Below are positions 1-9,968 of a DNA stretch of 64,000 bases, piece by piece (positions within the stretch are counted from its first letter, which is position 1; every line of letters starts with the position of its first letter). A program made the position numbers and the translations under genes. Origin of the DNA: Pseudomonas benzenivorans (GTDB taxonomy: Bacteria > Pseudomonadota > Gammaproteobacteria > Pseudomonadales > Pseudomonadaceae); contig NZ_CP073346.1 in assembly GCF_024397895.1 (NCBI RefSeq), forward strand, positions 3,224,001 through 3,288,000, read 5' to 3'. The notes under the pieces were generated by a model. That model was not told where the DNA came from. It made no database searches and worked only from the letters and a program-made list of their open reading frames with translations.

Positions 1-1
1 G

Positions 2-499
2 GGCGTGGTAGCTGGCGATCAGCTGGTATCCGGTGCCATGGCGCCGATCAAGGCCGGTAACAGCCTGCAGCTGCGCAACATTCCGGTAGGTTCGACCGTT
101 CACGGTATCGAGCTGAAGCCGGGCAAAGGTGCTCAGATCGCACGTTCCGCTGGTGCTTCGGCTCAGCTGATCGCTCGTGAAGGCGTCTATGTGACTCTGC
201 GTCTGCGTTCCGGTGAGATGCGCAAAGTATTGGCCGAGTGCCGTGCGACCCTGGGCGAAGTCTCGAACTCCGAGCACAGCCTGCGTTCGCTGGGTAAGGC
301 CGGTGCCAAGCGCTGGCGTGGCGTTCGCCCGACCGTTCGTGGTGTTGCCATGAACCCGGTCGACCACCCACACGGTGGTGGTGAAGGTCGTACCTCTGGT
401 GGTCGTCATCCGGTGTCTCCATGGGGCTTCCCGACTAAGGGCGCGAAGACTCGTGGTAACAAGCGCACCGATAACATGATCGTCCGTCGTCGCAAGTAA
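2..499 (+). CDS. rplB: 50S ribosomal protein L2 (3' part)
   Basis: This is the C-terminal 165 residues of L2, cut at its 5' end by the window edge. L2 binds 23S rRNA near the peptidyl transferase centre. The conserved C-terminal block [14 protein letters not shown] is present, including the histidine implicated in peptidyl transfer, followed by [10 protein letters not shown]. It lies 16 bases ahead of rpsS, the usual S10-operon order. Confidence 0.97.
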   Translation, partial: GVVAGDQLVSGAMAPIKAGNSLQLRNIPVGSTVHGIELKPGKGAQIARSAGASAQLIAREGVYVTLRLRSGEMRKVLAECRATLGEVSNSEHSLRSLGKAGAKRWRGVRPTVRGVAMNPVDHPHGGGEGRTSGGRHPVSPWGFPTKGAKTRGNKRTDNMIVRRRK

Positions 500-515
500 A
501 TAGAGGGATACGACA

Positions 516-791
516 GTGCCACGTTCTCTGAAAAAAGGTCCTTTTATTGATCTTCACCTACTGAAGAAGATCGAAGTGGCGGTGGAGAAGAACGATCGCA
601 AGCCGGTGAAAACCTGGTCGCGCCGTTCGATGATCCTGCCGCAGATGGTCGGTCTGACCATCGCTGTACATAACGGTCGTCAGCATGTCCCGGTTCTCGT
701 GAACGAAGACATGGTCGGTCACAAACTGGGCGAGTTTGCCGGTACCCGCACTTATCGTGGGCACGTGGCTGACAAGAAAGCCAAGCGTTAA
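516..791 (+). CDS. rpsS: 30S ribosomal protein S19
   Basis: A 91-residue S19, which pairs with S13 in the head of the small subunit. It begins [11 protein letters not shown] and carries the [16 protein letters not shown] signature. The start codon is GTG, preceded by AGAGGG. It sits between rplB and rplV in the standard order. Confidence 0.97.
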   Translation: MPRSLKKGPFIDLHLLKKIEVAVEKNDRKPVKTWSRRSMILPQMVGLTIAVHNGRQHVPVLVNEDMVGHKLGEFAGTRTYRGHVADKKAKR

Positions 792-804
792 GGGGTAAGG
801 AAAG

Positions 805-1137
805 ATGGAAGTAGCCGCTAAGTTGTCGGGCGCTCGAATCTCCGCCCAGAAAGCCCGCTTGGTCGCCGACCAGATCCGCGGGAAGAAGGTGGGCGAAGCG
901 CTCAACCTGTTGGCTTTCAGCAGTAAGAAAGCCGCGGAAATCATGAAGAAAGTGCTGGAGTCGGCCGTTGCCAACGCCGAGCACAACGAAGGCGCCGATG
1001 TCGATGACCTCAAGGTCAGCACCGTTTTCGTCAACGAAGGGCGTTCGCTGAAGCGCATCATGCCGCGTGCCAAAGGCCGCGCTGATCGCATCGTCAAGCG
1101 GTCTTGCCATATCACTGTCAAGGTTGCGGACAAGTAA
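805..1137 (+). CDS. rplV: 50S ribosomal protein L22
   Basis: A 110-residue L22. The extended beta-hairpin that lines the peptide exit tunnel is visible around residues 80-100 ([13 protein letters not shown]). A ribosome site (AAGGAAAG) precedes the ATG. Mutations in this hairpin are known to give macrolide resistance in other bacteria; nothing unusual is seen here. Confidence 0.97.
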
Positions 1138-1150
1138 CGGAGTCGATCAG

Positions 1151-1837
1151 ATGGGTCAGAAAGTACATCCCACTGGCATTCGCCTGGGAATCGTCAAGGA
1201 TCACACATCCGTCTGGTACGCAGACGGTCGGACTTATGCGGACTATTTGTTCGCAGATCTGAAAGTGCGTGAGTACCTCCAAGACAAACTAAAAAGCGCG
1301 TCCGTAAGCCGTATCGACATTGCTCGTCCGGCTCAAACCGCACGCATCACCATCCACACCGCCCGTCCCGGTATCGTGATCGGCAAGAAAGGTGAGGATG
1401 TTGAGAGGCTGCGTCAGGACCTGACCAAGCAAATGGGTGTGCCGGTACACATCAACATCGAAGAGATCCGCAAGCCGGAACTCGACGCGATGCTGGTTGC
1501 CCAGAGCGTCGCCCAGCAGCTGGAGCGTCGTGTGATGTTCCGTCGCGCCATGAAGCGCGCCGTACAGAACGCCATGCGCATTGGTGCCAAGGGCATCAAG
1601 ATCCAGGTAAGTGGTCGTCTCGGCGGTGCGGAAATCGCACGTACCGAGTGGTACCGCGAAGGTCGTGTGCCGCTGCACACCCTGCGCGCTGACATTGACT
1701 ACAACACCTACGAAGCGCACACCACCTACGGTGTGATCGGTGTCAAGGTTTGGATCTTCAAGGGCGAGGTCATCGGTGGCCGCCAGGAAGAGCTCAAGCC
1801 GCAGGCGCCCGCTCCTCGTAAAAAAGCTGCCAAGTAA
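1151..1837 (+). CDS. rpsC: 30S ribosomal protein S3
   Basis: A 228-residue S3 with an N-terminal KH domain ([11 protein letters not shown] near residues 78-88) and a C-terminal S3 domain. The start at MGQKVHP was chosen because it matches the invariant N terminus. An in-frame ATG 84 bases upstream lies inside rplV and is rejected. Helicase activity at the mRNA entry site is a family property. Confidence 0.97.
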   Translation: MGQKVHPTGIRLGIVKDHTSVWYADGRTYADYLFADLKVREYLQDKLKSASVSRIDIARPAQTARITIHTARPGIVIGKKGEDVERLRQDLTKQMGVPVHINIEEIRKPELDAMLVAQSVAQQLERRVMFRRAMKRAVQNAMRIGAKGIKIQVSGRLGGAEIARTEWYREGRVPLHTLRADIDYNTYEAHTTYGVIGVKVWIFKGEVIGGRQEELKPQAPAPRKKAAK

Positions 1838-1849
1838 GGGGTACGCCAA

Positions 1850-2263
1850 ATGTTGCAACCAAAGCGTACGAAGTTCCGCAAGCAGATGACCGGCCACAAC
1901 CGTGGCCTGGCTCAGCGCGGTAGCAAGGTCAGCTTCGGCGAGTTCGCGCTGAAGTCTGTTGCCCGCGGTCGTCTCACCGCCCGTCAGATCGAGTCCGCTC
2001 GTCGTGCTCTGACTCGTCACGTTAAGCGTGGCGGCAAGATCTGGATTCGCGTGTTCCCTGACAAGCCGGTAACCAAGAAGCCTCTCGAAGTGCGGATGGG
2101 TAAAGGTAAGGGTGGCGTTGAATATTGGGTAGCCCAGATTCAGCCAGGCAAAGTCCTGTATGAAATCGAAGGCGTTTCCGAAGAGCTGGCGCGTGAGGCT
2201 TTCGCCCTGGCTGCTGCAAAGCTGCCGCTCGCCACCACCTTTGTTAAGCGGACGGTGATGTGA
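1850..2263 (+). CDS. rplP: 50S ribosomal protein L16
   Basis: A 137-residue L16 beginning [19 protein letters not shown], including the loop that contacts tRNA in the A and P sites. Its TGA stop overlaps the ATG of rpmC (ATGA), implying translational coupling. Confidence 0.97.
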
Positions 2264-2454
2264 TGAAAGCGAATGAGCTTCGTGAAAAATCAGCACAGCA
2301 GCTGAACGAGCAACTGCTCGGCCTGCTGCGCGACCAGTTCAATCTGCGCATGCAGAAAGCAACTGGCCAGTTGGGGCAGTCTCACCTGCTCTCGCAAGTT
2401 AAGCGCGACATCGCTCGTGTGAAAACTGTGCTCAACCAGCAGGCAGGTAAGTGA
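2263..2454 (+). CDS. rpmC: 50S ribosomal protein L29
   Basis: A 63-residue L29 ([10 protein letters not shown]), located near the peptide exit where L23/L29 dock trigger factor. A GTG one codon upstream is possible, but the ATG that overlaps the rplP stop fits the family start better. Confidence 0.95.
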
Positions 2455-2456
2455 TC

Positions 2457-2723
2457 ATGGCTGAAGCCGAAAAAACAGTCCGTACGCTGACCGGCCGTGT
2501 CGTCAGCGACAAGATGGACAAGACCATCACCGTATTGATCGAGCGTCGCGTTAAGCACCCGATCTACGGCAAATATGTCAAGCGTTCGACCAAGCTGCAC
2601 GCGCACGACGAAAGCAACCAGTGCCACATCGGCGACAAGGTTTCCATTCGCGAAACCCGTCCGATGGCCAAGACCAAGTCTTGGGCGCTGGTTGAAGTTC
2701 TCGAACGCGCAGTGGAAGTCTAA
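2457..2723 (+). CDS. rpsQ: 30S ribosomal protein S17
   Basis: An 88-residue S17 with an OB fold ([20 protein letters not shown]). The ATG at this position gives the usual start [13 protein letters not shown] six bases upstream overlaps the rpmC stop and is less likely. Confidence 0.96.
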   Translation: MAEAEKTVRTLTGRVVSDKMDKTITVLIERRVKHPIYGKYVKRSTKLHAHDESNQCHIGDKVSIRETRPMAKTKSWALVEVLERAVEV

Positions 2724-2746
2724 GGGCTAAGGGTCGGAGAAATTAT

Positions 2747-3115
2747 ATGATTCAGACTCAATCCATGCTCGATGTGGCCGACAACAGTGGTGCACGCCGC
2801 GTCATGTGCATCAAGGTGCTGGGTGGCTCGCATCGCCGCTACGCTGGCATCGGCGACATCATCAAAGTTACCGTCAAGGAAGCGATTCCGCGCGGTAAGG
2901 TGAAGAAGGGCCAGGTGATGACTGCGGTCGTCGTCCGTACCCGTCACGGCGTACGCCGTGCCGATGGCTCGATCATTCGCTTCGACGGCAACGCTGCTGT
3001 TCTGCTGAACAACAAGCAAGAGCCGATCGGCACCCGTATCTTTGGGCCCGTGACCCGTGAACTGCGTTCCGAGAAGTTCATGAAGATCGTCTCGCTCGCC
3101 CCTGAAGTGCTGTAA
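2747..3115 (+). CDS. rplN: 50S ribosomal protein L14
   Basis: A 122-residue L14 beginning [17 protein letters not shown], with the [20 protein letters not shown] core. It forms an intersubunit bridge and is the docking site of RsfS in the family. The 23-base spacer from rpsQ contains a GGAG ribosome site. Confidence 0.97.
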   Translation: MIQTQSMLDVADNSGARRVMCIKVLGGSHRRYAGIGDIIKVTVKEAIPRGKVKKGQVMTAVVVRTRHGVRRADGSIIRFDGNAAVLLNNKQEPIGTRIFGPVTRELRSEKFMKIVSLAPEVL

Positions 3116-3126
3116 GGAGATCCGAC

Positions 3127-3441
3127 ATGCAAAAGATTCGTCGTGACGACGAGATCATCGTGATCGCCGGCAAGGACAAGGGTAAGCGCGGTAAGGTGCT
3201 GAAGGTGCTCGCTGACGACCGTCTGGTCGTTGGCGGGATCAACCTGGTCAAGCGCCATACCAAGCCGAACCCGATGTCGGGCGTTCAAGGCGGTATCGTC
3301 GAGAAAGAAGCGCCGCTGCACGCTTCTAACGTGGCCATCTTCAACGGCGAAACCAACAAGGCTGACCGCGTTGGTTTCAAGGTTGAGGACGGTAAGAAAA
3401 TTCGTGTCTTCAAGTCGACCCAAAAAGCGGTTGATGCTTGA
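3127..3441 (+). CDS. rplX: 50S ribosomal protein L24
   Basis: A 104-residue L24 with the KOW motif [16 protein letters not shown] at residues 11-26. It initiates 50S assembly. A TAAGGAGA ribosome site sits immediately upstream. Confidence 0.97.
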   Translation: MQKIRRDDEIIVIAGKDKGKRGKVLKVLADDRLVVGGINLVKRHTKPNPMSGVQGGIVEKEAPLHASNVAIFNGETNKADRVGFKVEDGKKIRVFKSTQKAVDA

Positions 3442-3461
3442 ACACTGCTAGGTAGAAGACC

Positions 3462-4001
3462 ATGGCACGACTAAAAGAGATTTACCGGAAAGAAATCGCG
3501 CCGAAGCTTAAGGAAGAACTTAAGCTCGCGAACGTGATGGAAGTTCCGCGCATCACCAAGATCACCCTGAACATGGGCCTGGGCGAAGCGATCGGTGACA
3601 AGAAGATCATCGAGAACGCGGTAGCCGACCTGGAAAAGATCACCGGTCAGAAAGTCGTTGTGACTCATGCCCGTAAGTCGATTGCAGGCTTCAAGGTTCG
3701 TGAAGGTTGGCCGATCGGCGTCAAGGTAACCCTGCGCCGCGAGCGTATGTACGAGTTCCTCGATCGTCTGCTGTCCATCTCCCTGCCGCGCGTGCGTGAC
3801 TTCCGCGGCCTGAATGCCAAGTCCTTCGATGGTCGCGGCAACTACAGCATGGGCGTGAAAGAGCAGATCATCTTCCCGGAAATCGATTACGACAAAATCG
3901 ATGCGCTGCGCGGTCTGGACATCACCCTGACCACCACCGCCCGTACGGATGATGAAGGTCGTGCGCTGCTGCGCGCCTTCAAATTCCCGTTCCGCAACTG
4001 A
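3462..4001 (+). CDS. rplE: 50S ribosomal protein L5
   Basis: A 179-residue L5, which carries 5S rRNA into the large subunit. Family blocks [26 protein letters not shown] and [20 protein letters not shown] are all present. In E. coli S8 represses the operon by binding near the rplE start; I did not find a convincing S8-site mimic here. Confidence 0.97.
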   Translation: MARLKEIYRKEIAPKLKEELKLANVMEVPRITKITLNMGLGEAIGDKKIIENAVADLEKITGQKVVVTHARKSIAGFKVREGWPIGVKVTLRRERMYEFLDRLLSISLPRVRDFRGLNAKSFDGRGNYSMGVKEQIIFPEIDYDKIDALRGLDITLTTTARTDDEGRALLRAFKFPFRN

Positions 4002-4014
4002 CTGGAGTTCGATC

Positions 4015-4320
4015 ATGGCCAAAATGAGCATGAAGAACCGTGAGCTGAAGCGTCAGCAAACGGTAGCCAAGTACGCCAAGAAGCGTGCCGAGCTGAAGGC
4101 TGTCATCGCCAACCCGAACAGCAGTCCGGAAGCGCGTTGGGAAGCCCAGGTAGCCCTGCAGAAGCAGCCGCGTGACGCCAGCGCCTCGCGCCTGCGCAAC
4201 CGCTGCCGCATCACCGGTCGTCCGCACGGCGTATTCCGCAAGTTCGGTCTGTCCCGTATCAAGCTGCGCGAAGCTGCAATGCGCGGTGATGTACCAGGTC
4301 TGGTGAAAGCCAGCTGGTAA
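4015..4320 (+). CDS. rpsN: 30S ribosomal protein S14 (zinc-free form)
   Basis: A 101-residue S14 of the long, zinc-independent type: there is no CxxC pair, and the C terminus carries [20 protein letters not shown]. The start [13 protein letters not shown] is preceded by CTGGAG. It is followed by an unusually long 183-base spacer before rpsH. Confidence 0.97.
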   Translation: MAKMSMKNRELKRQQTVAKYAKKRAELKAVIANPNSSPEARWEAQVALQKQPRDASASRLRNRCRITGRPHGVFRKFGLSRIKLREAAMRGDVPGLVKASW

Positions 4321-4358
4321 TACGCGAAGCCGGCCCTGTGCCGGCTTTGTCTTTATGT

Positions 4359-4392
4359 GAATCGAGCCCCTTTGGGGCTTGATTCATTTTTG
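4359..4392 (+). terminator. hairpin with U-run after rpsN
   Basis: A 12-base-pair stem (GAATCGAGCCCC / GGGGCTTGATTC, one G-U pair) with a TTT loop at 4371-4373 is followed by ATTTTTG. This has the form of an intrinsic terminator although it lies inside the spc array. A weaker GC hairpin at 4328-4346 precedes it. Confidence 0.65.
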
Positions 4393-4407
4393 AGCAGTCT
4401 CTAGAAT
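4379..4407 (+). promoter_or_regulatory. predicted sigma-70 promoter for rpsH onward
   Basis: TTGATT at 4379-4384 and TAGAAT at 4402-4407 are separated by exactly 17 bases. The -35 overlaps the descending arm of the preceding hairpin. Transcription would start near 4413-4415 and give a leader of about 90 bases before rpsH. Confidence 0.55.
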
Positions 4408-4459
4408 GTTCGGCTCGCCTGAGCCTGGGCCCAGTTTTGCCCGGGGCATTCGGTGACTC

Positions 4460-4483
4460 TTAGCCGCAAGGCTAATTCTTTTT
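4460..4483 (+). promoter_or_regulatory. GNRA-loop hairpin plus U-run in the rpsH leader
   Basis: TTAGCC and GGCTAA flank a GCAA tetraloop and are followed by TTCTTTTT. The element lies 20 bases before the rpsH start, after its AUG-proximal ribosome site begins (CAGGAG at 4489). It looks like an attenuator or small leader terminator; function is inferred from shape only. Confidence 0.4.
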
Positions 4484-4503
4484 GTATCAGGAGCGTCTAG
4501 CCC

Positions 4504-4896
4504 ATGAGTATGCAGGACCCGTTAGCGGACATGCTAACTCGTATCCGTAATGCCCAGATGGCTGAAAAGTCCGTCGTAAGCATGCCGTCTTCCACGTTGA
4601 AGGTGGCTGTAGCCAAAGTTCTCAAGGACGAAGGTTATATTGCGGGTTATCAGATCAGCGGCGAAAGCAAGCCGCAGCTGTCCATCGAGCTGAAGTACTT
4701 CGAAGGCCGTCCGGTCATCGAAGAAGTTAAGCGCGTGAGCCGTCCCGGCCTTCGCCAGTACAAGTCCGTCGATGATCTGCCGAAGGTTCGTGGCGGTCTC
4801 GGCGTATCCATCGTCTCCACCAATAAAGGTGTGATGACGGATCGCGCTGCGCGCGCTGCCGGTGTCGGCGGCGAAGTGCTTTGCACTGTGTTCTAA
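4504..4896 (+). CDS. rpsH: 30S ribosomal protein S8
   Basis: A 130-residue S8 ([18 protein letters not shown]) with the C-terminal rRNA-binding motif [14 protein letters not shown]8 binds 16S helix 21 and in E. coli autoregulates the spc operon. The long structured leader upstream is unusual for an internal gene of this operon. Confidence 0.97.
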   Translation: MSMQDPLADMLTRIRNAQMAEKSVVSMPSSTLKVAVAKVLKDEGYIAGYQISGESKPQLSIELKYFEGRPVIEEVKRVSRPGLRQYKSVDDLPKVRGGLGVSIVSTNKGVMTDRAARAAGVGGEVLCTVF

Positions 4897-4908
4897 GGGG
4901 GGATAGCC

Positions 4909-5442
4909 ATGTCTCGCGTTGCTAAAAACCCCGTCAAGCTGCCGTCCGGAGTCGAGATCAAACTCGCCGGTCAGCAGCTTTCGGTAAAGGGTGCCAAGGG
5001 TACTCTGGAACTGAAAGTTCACTCGTCTGTTGAAGTGGTCCAGGAAGCCGATGAGCTGCGTTTCGCTGCTCGCAACGGCGACCAGCAGACTCGCGCAATG
5101 GCCGGTACCACTCGTGCTCTGGTCAACAATATGGTGATCGGCGTTAGCACTGGCTTCGAGCGCAAGCTGCAGCTGGTCGGCGTTGGTTACAAGGCGCAAG
5201 CCAAAGGTCAGGTGCTGTCGCTGGCTCTGGGCTTCTCCCATCCGATCGACTACGAGCTGCCGGAAGGCGTGACCGCCGAAACCCCGAGCCAGACCGATAT
5301 CCTGATCAAGGGTGTCGACAAACAACTGGTTGGTCAGGTTGCTGCGGAGATTCGTGACTTCCGTCGTCCTGAACCTTACAAGGGCAAAGGTGTTCGTTAC
5401 GCTGACGAAGTCGTCCGTCGTAAAGAAGCCAAGAAGAAGTAG
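4909..5442 (+). CDS. rplF: 50S ribosomal protein L6
   Basis: A 177-residue L6 with two homologous alpha/beta domains and the C-terminal signature [14 protein letters not shown]. It binds the sarcin-ricin loop base. A GGGGGGAT ribosome site lies 12 bases after the rpsH stop. Confidence 0.97.
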   Translation: MSRVAKNPVKLPSGVEIKLAGQQLSVKGAKGTLELKVHSSVEVVQEADELRFAARNGDQQTRAMAGTTRALVNNMVIGVSTGFERKLQLVGVGYKAQAKGQVLSLALGFSHPIDYELPEGVTAETPSQTDILIKGVDKQLVGQVAAEIRDFRRPEPYKGKGVRYADEVVRRKEAKKK

Positions 5443-5452
5443 GGCCTAGCAA

Positions 5453-5803
5453 ATGACCGCCAAGAAAGAAACAAGACTGCGTCGCGCGCGCAAAGCACGC
5501 CTGAAAATGCACGAGCTCGAAGTCGTGCGTCTCTGCGTGTACCGCTCCTCGCAGCACATTTACGCCCAGGTCATTTCGGCCGACGGCAGCAAGGTTCTGG
5601 CCAGCGCCTCTACCTTGGACAAAGCACTGCGTGATGGCGCCACTGGCAACGTCGACGCGGCCAAGAAAGTTGGTCAGCTGGTTGCTGAGCGTGCGAAAGC
5701 CGCTGGTGTGACTCAGGTCGCATTCGACCGTTCTGGCTTCAAGTACCACGGCCGCGTCAAGGCGCTGGCTGATGCTGCTCGTGAAGGCGGGCTGGAGTTC
5801 TAA
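5453..5803 (+). CDS. rplR: 50S ribosomal protein L18
   Basis: A 116-residue L18 that, with L5, binds 5S rRNA. The family motif [15 protein letters not shown] and the C-terminal [20 protein letters not shown] are present. It is 10 bases from rplF and 3 bases from rpsE. Confidence 0.97.
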   Translation: MTAKKETRLRRARKARLKMHELEVVRLCVYRSSQHIYAQVISADGSKVLASASTLDKALRDGATGNVDAAKKVGQLVAERAKAAGVTQVAFDRSGFKYHGRVKALADAAREGGLEF

Positions 5804-5806
5804 GTT

Positions 5807-6307
5807 ATGGCAAATAACGACCAAAAGCGCGACGAAGGCTATATCGAGAAGCTGGTACAGGTTAACCGCGTAGCCAAGACCGTTAAGGGTGGCCGTATCT
5901 TCACTTTCACCGCGTTGACCGTGGTAGGTGATGGTAAGGGTCGCGTCGGTTTCGGCCGCGGCAAGTCCCGTGAAGTGCCGGCCGCCATCCAAAAGGCGAT
6001 GGAAGCTGCTCGTCGCAACATGATCCAGGTGGACCTGAACGGCACCACTCTGCAGTACGCCATGAAGGCCGCCCACGGCGCCTCCAAGGTGTACATGCAG
6101 CCGGCCTCGGAAGGTACCGGGATCATCGCCGGCGGCGCCATGCGCGCCGTGCTGGAAGTTGCTGGTGTGCAGAACGTTCTGGCCAAGTGCTACGGCTCGA
6201 CCAACCAAGTGAACGTGGTGCATGCCACCTTCAAGGGTCTGAAGGCTATGCAGTCTCCAGAGTCTGTTGCGGCCAAGCGTGGCAAGAGCGTCGAGGAGAT
6301 TCTCTAA
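5807..6307 (+). CDS. rpsE: 30S ribosomal protein S5
   Basis: A 166-residue S5 with an N-terminal double-stranded RNA-binding fold ([20 protein letters not shown]) and a C-terminal S5 domain. It contributes to decoding accuracy. There is almost no spacer to rplR. Confidence 0.97.
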   Translation: MANNDQKRDEGYIEKLVQVNRVAKTVKGGRIFTFTALTVVGDGKGRVGFGRGKSREVPAAIQKAMEAARRNMIQVDLNGTTLQYAMKAAHGASKVYMQPASEGTGIIAGGAMRAVLEVAGVQNVLAKCYGSTNQVNVVHATFKGLKAMQSPESVAAKRGKSVEEIL

Positions 6308-6309
6308 CC

Positions 6310-6489
6310 ATGGCTAGTACCGTAAAAGTCACGCTGATCAAGAGCGTGAATGGCCGTCTGGCCAACCACAAAGCTTGCGTCAAGGGCCTAGGCCTGCGCC
6401 GCATTAATCACACCGTCGAGGTTCTGGATACTCCGGAGAATCGCGGCATGATTAACAAGGCTTACTATCTGCTGCGCGTGGAGGGTTAA
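6310..6489 (+). CDS. rpmD: 50S ribosomal protein L30
   Basis: A 59-residue L30 ([16 protein letters not shown]). The ATG two bases after the rpsE stop was chosen; in-frame upstream ATGs lie within rpsE. Confidence 0.96.
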   Translation: MASTVKVTLIKSVNGRLANHKACVKGLGLRRINHTVEVLDTPENRGMINKAYYLLRVEG

Positions 6490-6492
6490 TCC

Positions 6493-6927
6493 ATGTACCT
6501 GAACGATTTGAGTCCTGCGCCGGGTTCCCGTCGCGAGAAGCACCGTCCGGGCCGTGGCATCGGTAGCGGCTTGGGCAAGACCGGTGGCCGCGGCCACAAG
6601 GGTCAGACCTCGCGCTCCGGCGGCACCATTGCTCCGGGTTTTGAAGGCGGCCAGCAGCCTCTGCATCGTCGTCTGCCCAAGTTCGGTTTCGTGTCTCTGA
6701 AGGCTATGGATCGCGCCGAAGTGCGTACCTCCGAGCTGAACAAGATCGAAGGCGACGTTGTTACTCTGCAGGCGCTGAAGGATGCCGACCTGATTAACCA
6801 GAACGTACAGCGTGTGAAAGTCATGCTGTCCGGTGAGGTTACTCGCGCGGTCACCCTTAAAGGTATCGCCGCCACCAAGGGTGCGCGCGCGGCTATCGAA
6901 GCAGCTGGCGGTAAGTTCGAGGACTAA
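6493..6927 (+). CDS. rplO: 50S ribosomal protein L15
   Basis: A 144-residue L15 whose basic, glycine-rich N terminus ([20 protein letters not shown]) threads through 23S rRNA. The stop is directly followed by the secY ATG with no spacer. Confidence 0.97.
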   Translation: MYLNDLSPAPGSRREKHRPGRGIGSGLGKTGGRGHKGQTSRSGGTIAPGFEGGQQPLHRRLPKFGFVSLKAMDRAEVRTSELNKIEGDVVTLQALKDADLINQNVQRVKVMLSGEVTRAVTLKGIAATKGARAAIEAAGGKFED

Positions 6928-8253
6928 ATGGCTAAAGGTGCTCTCTCAGCGCTCAGCAATGGCGGGTTATCCGAGCTCTGGGCTCGACTGCGCTTCCTGT
7001 TCATGGCGATCATCGTCTACCGGATCGGCGCACACATCCCAGTTCCGGGGATAAACCCTGACCGTCTGGCGGACCTGTTTCGACAGAATGAGGGGACCAT
7101 TCTTAGCTTGTTCAACATGTTTTCCGGCGGCGCGCTGGAACGGATGAGCATCTTCGCGCTGGGGATCATGCCGTACATTTCGGCATCGATCATCATGCAG
7201 TTGATGAGCGCCGTCAGCCCGCAGCTGGAGCAGTTGAAGAAGGAAGGTGAGGCTGGTCGTCGCAAGATCAGCCAATACACCCGCTACGGCACTCTCGTCC
7301 TGGCGTTCGTTCAAGCGATCGGCATGTCCGTTGGCTTGGCGAGTCAGGGCGTAGCGTTTTCGGACGGTTTCGGCTTCCACTTCGTCGCAATCACCACTTT
7401 TGTGGCGGGTGCGATGTTCATGATGTGGCTGGGCGAGCAAATCACCGAGCGCGGTGTTGGCAACGGTATCTCGATGCTGATTTTTGCAGGCATCGTGGCC
7501 GGTCTGCCGGCGGCGATCGGGCAGTCTTTCGAGTCTGCTCGTCAGGGCGATATCAATATCTTCGCGCTGATCGCCATCGGTTTGTTGGCAGTAGCGATTA
7601 TCGGTTTCGTGGTGTTCATTGAGCGTGGTCAGCGTCGCATTGCGGTGCATTACGCCAAGCGTCAGCAGGGCCGCAAGGTTTTTGCTGCGCAGACCAGCCA
7701 CCTGCCGTTGAAGGTGAACATGGCTGGGGTTATCCCGGCGATTTTCGCCAGCAGCCTTCTGTTGTTCCCGGCCTCGCTGGGTGCCTGGTTTGGTCAGTCC
7801 GAAGGTATGGGCTGGCTGCAGGATATTTCGCAGGCTATCGCTCCTGGTCAGCCGTTGAACATTTTGCTGTTTAGTGCAGGGATCGTTTTCTTCTGCTTCT
7901 TCTATACGGCGCTGATGTTCAACCCGAAAGACGTAGCGGAAAACCTGAAGAAGTCCGGTGCCTTTATTCCGGGTATCCGTCCGGGTGAGCAGTCCGCGCG
8001 CTATATCGATGGCGTGTTGACCCGCTTGACCATGTTCGGTGCTCTGTACATGACGGCCGTATGCTTGTTGCCCCAGTTCCTGGTGGTGGCGGCCAACGTA
8101 CCGTTCTACCTTGGCGGGACCTCGTTGCTGATCGTGGTGGTGGTTGTGATGGACTTCATGTCGCAAGTACAATCGCACCTCGTTTCGCACCAGTACGAAT
8201 CCCTGATGAAGAAAGCCAACCTGAAGGGCTACGGCAGCGGCATGATGCGCTGA
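6928..8253 (+). CDS. secY: Sec translocon channel subunit SecY
   Basis: A 441-residue inner-membrane protein with ten predicted membrane segments. It forms the SecYEG channel for export and membrane insertion. Family motifs include GINPDRL near residue 43, the plug-region [22 protein letters not shown], and the cytoplasmic loop [20 protein letters not shown]. It sits in its standard place between rplO and rpmJ. Confidence 0.98.
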   Translation: MAKGALSALSNGGLSELWARLRFLFMAIIVYRIGAHIPVPGINPDRLADLFRQNEGTILSLFNMFSGGALERMSIFALGIMPYISASIIMQLMSAVSPQLEQLKKEGEAGRRKISQYTRYGTLVLAFVQAIGMSVGLASQGVAFSDGFGFHFVAITTFVAGAMFMMWLGEQITERGVGNGISMLIFAGIVAGLPAAIGQSFESARQGDINIFALIAIGLLAVAIIGFVVFIERGQRRIAVHYAKRQQGRKVFAAQTSHLPLKVNMAGVIPAIFASSLLLFPASLGAWFGQSEGMGWLQDISQAIAPGQPLNILLFSAGIVFFCFFYTALMFNPKDVAENLKKSGAFIPGIRPGEQSARYIDGVLTRLTMFGALYMTAVCLLPQFLVVAANVPFYLGGTSLLIVVVVVMDFMSQVQSHLVSHQYESLMKKANLKGYGSGMMR

Positions 8254-8281
8254 GGTACCCATAAGGTTCGAGGAGTTGGTG

Positions 8282-8398
8282 ATGAAAGTTCGTGCATCGG
8301 TGAAAAAGCTGTGCCGCAACTGCAAGATTATCCGTCGCGACGGTGTCGTGCGCGTGATCTGCAGCGCGGAGCCGCGTCACAAGCAGCGCCAAGGCTGA
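8282..8398 (+). CDS. rpmJ: 50S ribosomal protein L36
   Basis: A 38-residue L36: [20 protein letters not shown] and onward, ending QRQG. The zinc ribbon ligands C11, C14, C27 and H33 are intact, so this is the zinc-containing form; under zinc starvation bacteria often swap it for a zinc-free paralogue. GAGGAG precedes the ATG, 28 bases after secY. Confidence 0.95.
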   Translation: MKVRASVKKLCRNCKIIRRDGVVRVICSAEPRHKQRQG

Positions 8399-8419
8399 GT
8401 GTGAGTGAAGCGTGATAAG

Positions 8420-8449
8420 CCCGGCAGCTAGTGCGCTGCCGGGTTGATT
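8420..8449 (+). terminator. hairpin after rpmJ
   Basis: CCCGGCAGC and GCTGCCGGG form a nine-pair stem around TAGTGC (8420-8443), followed by TTGATTATTTGTTT. The trailing T-run is interrupted, so termination would be partial. The tail doubles as the -35 of the next promoter. Confidence 0.55.
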
Positions 8450-8472
8450 ATTTGTTTCTACAGCGTTAATAT
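8444..8472 (+). promoter_or_regulatory. predicted promoter of the alpha operon
   Basis: TTGATT at 8444-8449 and TAATAT at 8467-8472 are separated by 17 bases. It would drive rpsM-rpsK-rpsD-rpoA-rplQ with a leader of about 50 bases. Confidence 0.6.
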
Positions 8473-8531
8473 CTCGCGCCCTATTTCTTGGCTTCCGGGG
8501 CGTAGGTAGCTGTCAATTGGAGTTCCACTGA

Positions 8532-8888
8532 ATGGCCCGTATTGCAGGCGTAAACATTCCGGATAACAAGCACACTGTTATCTCGCTGACTTACATCTTT
8601 GGTGTCGGTCGCACTACCGCACAGAAAATCTGTGCTGCTACCGGTGTCAATCCGGCGGTAAAAATCAAGGATCTCTCTGACGAGCAGATCGAGCAGCTGC
8701 GTGGTGAAGTCGCCAAGGTGAATACCGAGGGTGACCTGCGCCGTGAAGTGAACATGAAAATCAAGCGCTTGATGGATCTGGGCTGCTATCGCGGCCTGCG
8801 CCATCGCCGTGGTCTGCCGGTTCGCGGTCAGCGTACCAAGACCAACGCCCGCACCCGCAAGGGCCCGCGCAAGCCGATCCGCAAGTAA
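8532..8888 (+). CDS. rpsM: 30S ribosomal protein S13
   Basis: A 118-residue S13 ([21 protein letters not shown]) with the C-terminal [22 protein letters not shown]. It bridges to the 50S subunit and touches P-site tRNA. GGAG precedes the ATG. Confidence 0.97.
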   Translation: MARIAGVNIPDNKHTVISLTYIFGVGRTTAQKICAATGVNPAVKIKDLSDEQIEQLRGEVAKVNTEGDLRREVNMKIKRLMDLGCYRGLRHRRGLPVRGQRTKTNARTRKGPRKPIRK

Positions 8889-8918
8889 TCGCATTGGCGA
8901 ATCGACAGGAATTTAGTC

Positions 8919-9308
8919 ATGGCAAAACCTGCTGCTCGTACTCGTAAGAAAGTCAAAAAGACGGTGGTTGATGGCATCGCCCATATCCACGCGTCGTTCA
9001 ACAACACCATCGTGACCATTACCGACCGTCAGGGTAACGCCCTGTCCTGGGCTACCTCGGGTGGCTCGGGTTTCCGCGGCTCGCGTAAGAGCACCCCGTT
9101 CGCCGCCCAGGTGGCTGCCGAACGTGCTGGTCAAGCTGCGCTGGAATACGGCCTGAAGAACCTCGACGTGAACGTCAAGGGTCCCGGTCCGGGTCGTGAG
9201 TCCGCCGTCCGTGCTTTGAACGGCTGCGGTTACAAGATCGCCAGCATCACCGATGTGACGCCCATCCCGCACAACGGATGCCGTCCTTCGAAGAAGCGTC
9301 GCGTGTAA
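8919..9308 (+). CDS. rpsK: 30S ribosomal protein S11
   Basis: A 129-residue S11 with family blocks [27 protein letters not shown] and [16 protein letters not shown]. It lies on the platform near the Shine-Dalgarno cleft. Confidence 0.97.
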   Translation: MAKPAARTRKKVKKTVVDGIAHIHASFNNTIVTITDRQGNALSWATSGGSGFRGSRKSTPFAAQVAAERAGQAALEYGLKNLDVNVKGPGPGRESAVRALNGCGYKIASITDVTPIPHNGCRPSKKRRV

Positions 9309-9325
9309 TCAGGAGACAGTGAGAA

Positions 9326-9946
9326 ATGGCTCGTTACATTGGTCCCAAATGCAAACTGTCTCGTCGTGAAGGCACCGATCTGTTCCTGAAGAGCGGCGTT
9401 CGCGCTCTGGAATCGAAGTGCAACATCGAAGCAGCCCCTGGTATTCACGGCCAGCGCCGTAGCCGTCAGTCCGACTACGGCACCCAGCTGCGTGAAAAGC
9501 AGAAAGTCCGTCGTATCTACGGCGTTCTCGAGCGTCAGTTCAGCGGTTACTACAAGCAAGCTGCCAGCCAGAAGGGCGCCACCGGCGAGAACCTGCTGCA
9601 GCTGCTGGAATGCCGTCTGGATAACGTGGTTTACCGTATGGGTTACGGCGCTACCCGTGCCGAATCCCGTCAGCTGGTTTCGCACAAAGCGATCAGCGTC
9701 AACGGTCAGACCGTAAACGTCCCGTCCTACCAGGTTAAAGCTGGCGACGTCGTTGCTGTTCGCGAGAAGTCGAAGAATCAGCTGCGCATTGTTCAGGCTC
9801 TTGAGCTGTGTGCCCAGCGTGGCCGCGTTGAATGGGTAGAAGTAGACACTGAGAAGAAGTCCGGCGTGTTCAAGAACGTCCCGGCTCGCAGTGACCTCTC
9901 CGCCGACATCAACGAAAGCCTGATTGTCGAGCTCTACTCCAAGTAA
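9326..9946 (+). CDS. rpsD: 30S ribosomal protein S4
   Basis: A 206-residue S4, a primary 16S binder with an S4 RNA-binding domain in its second half ([20 protein letters not shown]). In E. coli it represses the alpha operon by binding an mRNA pseudoknot. The leader here is only about 50 bases, so that pseudoknot is not obviously present. Confidence 0.97.
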   Translation: MARYIGPKCKLSRREGTDLFLKSGVRALESKCNIEAAPGIHGQRRSRQSDYGTQLREKQKVRRIYGVLERQFSGYYKQAASQKGATGENLLQLLECRLDNVVYRMGYGATRAESRQLVSHKAISVNGQTVNVPSYQVKAGDVVAVREKSKNQLRIVQALELCAQRGRVEWVEVDTEKKSGVFKNVPARSDLSADINESLIVELYSK

Positions 9947-9968
9947 GGGCTAGAAAATAGGTGCATCC

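Noticed and set aside
1067..1150. Longer N terminus for rpsC
   Set aside because: The extra 28 residues overlap rplV and do not match S3; MGQKVHP is the invariant start.
4390..4407. TTGAGC as the -35 paired with TAGAAT
   Set aside because: The spacing would be six bases; TTGATT at 4379 gives the standard 17.
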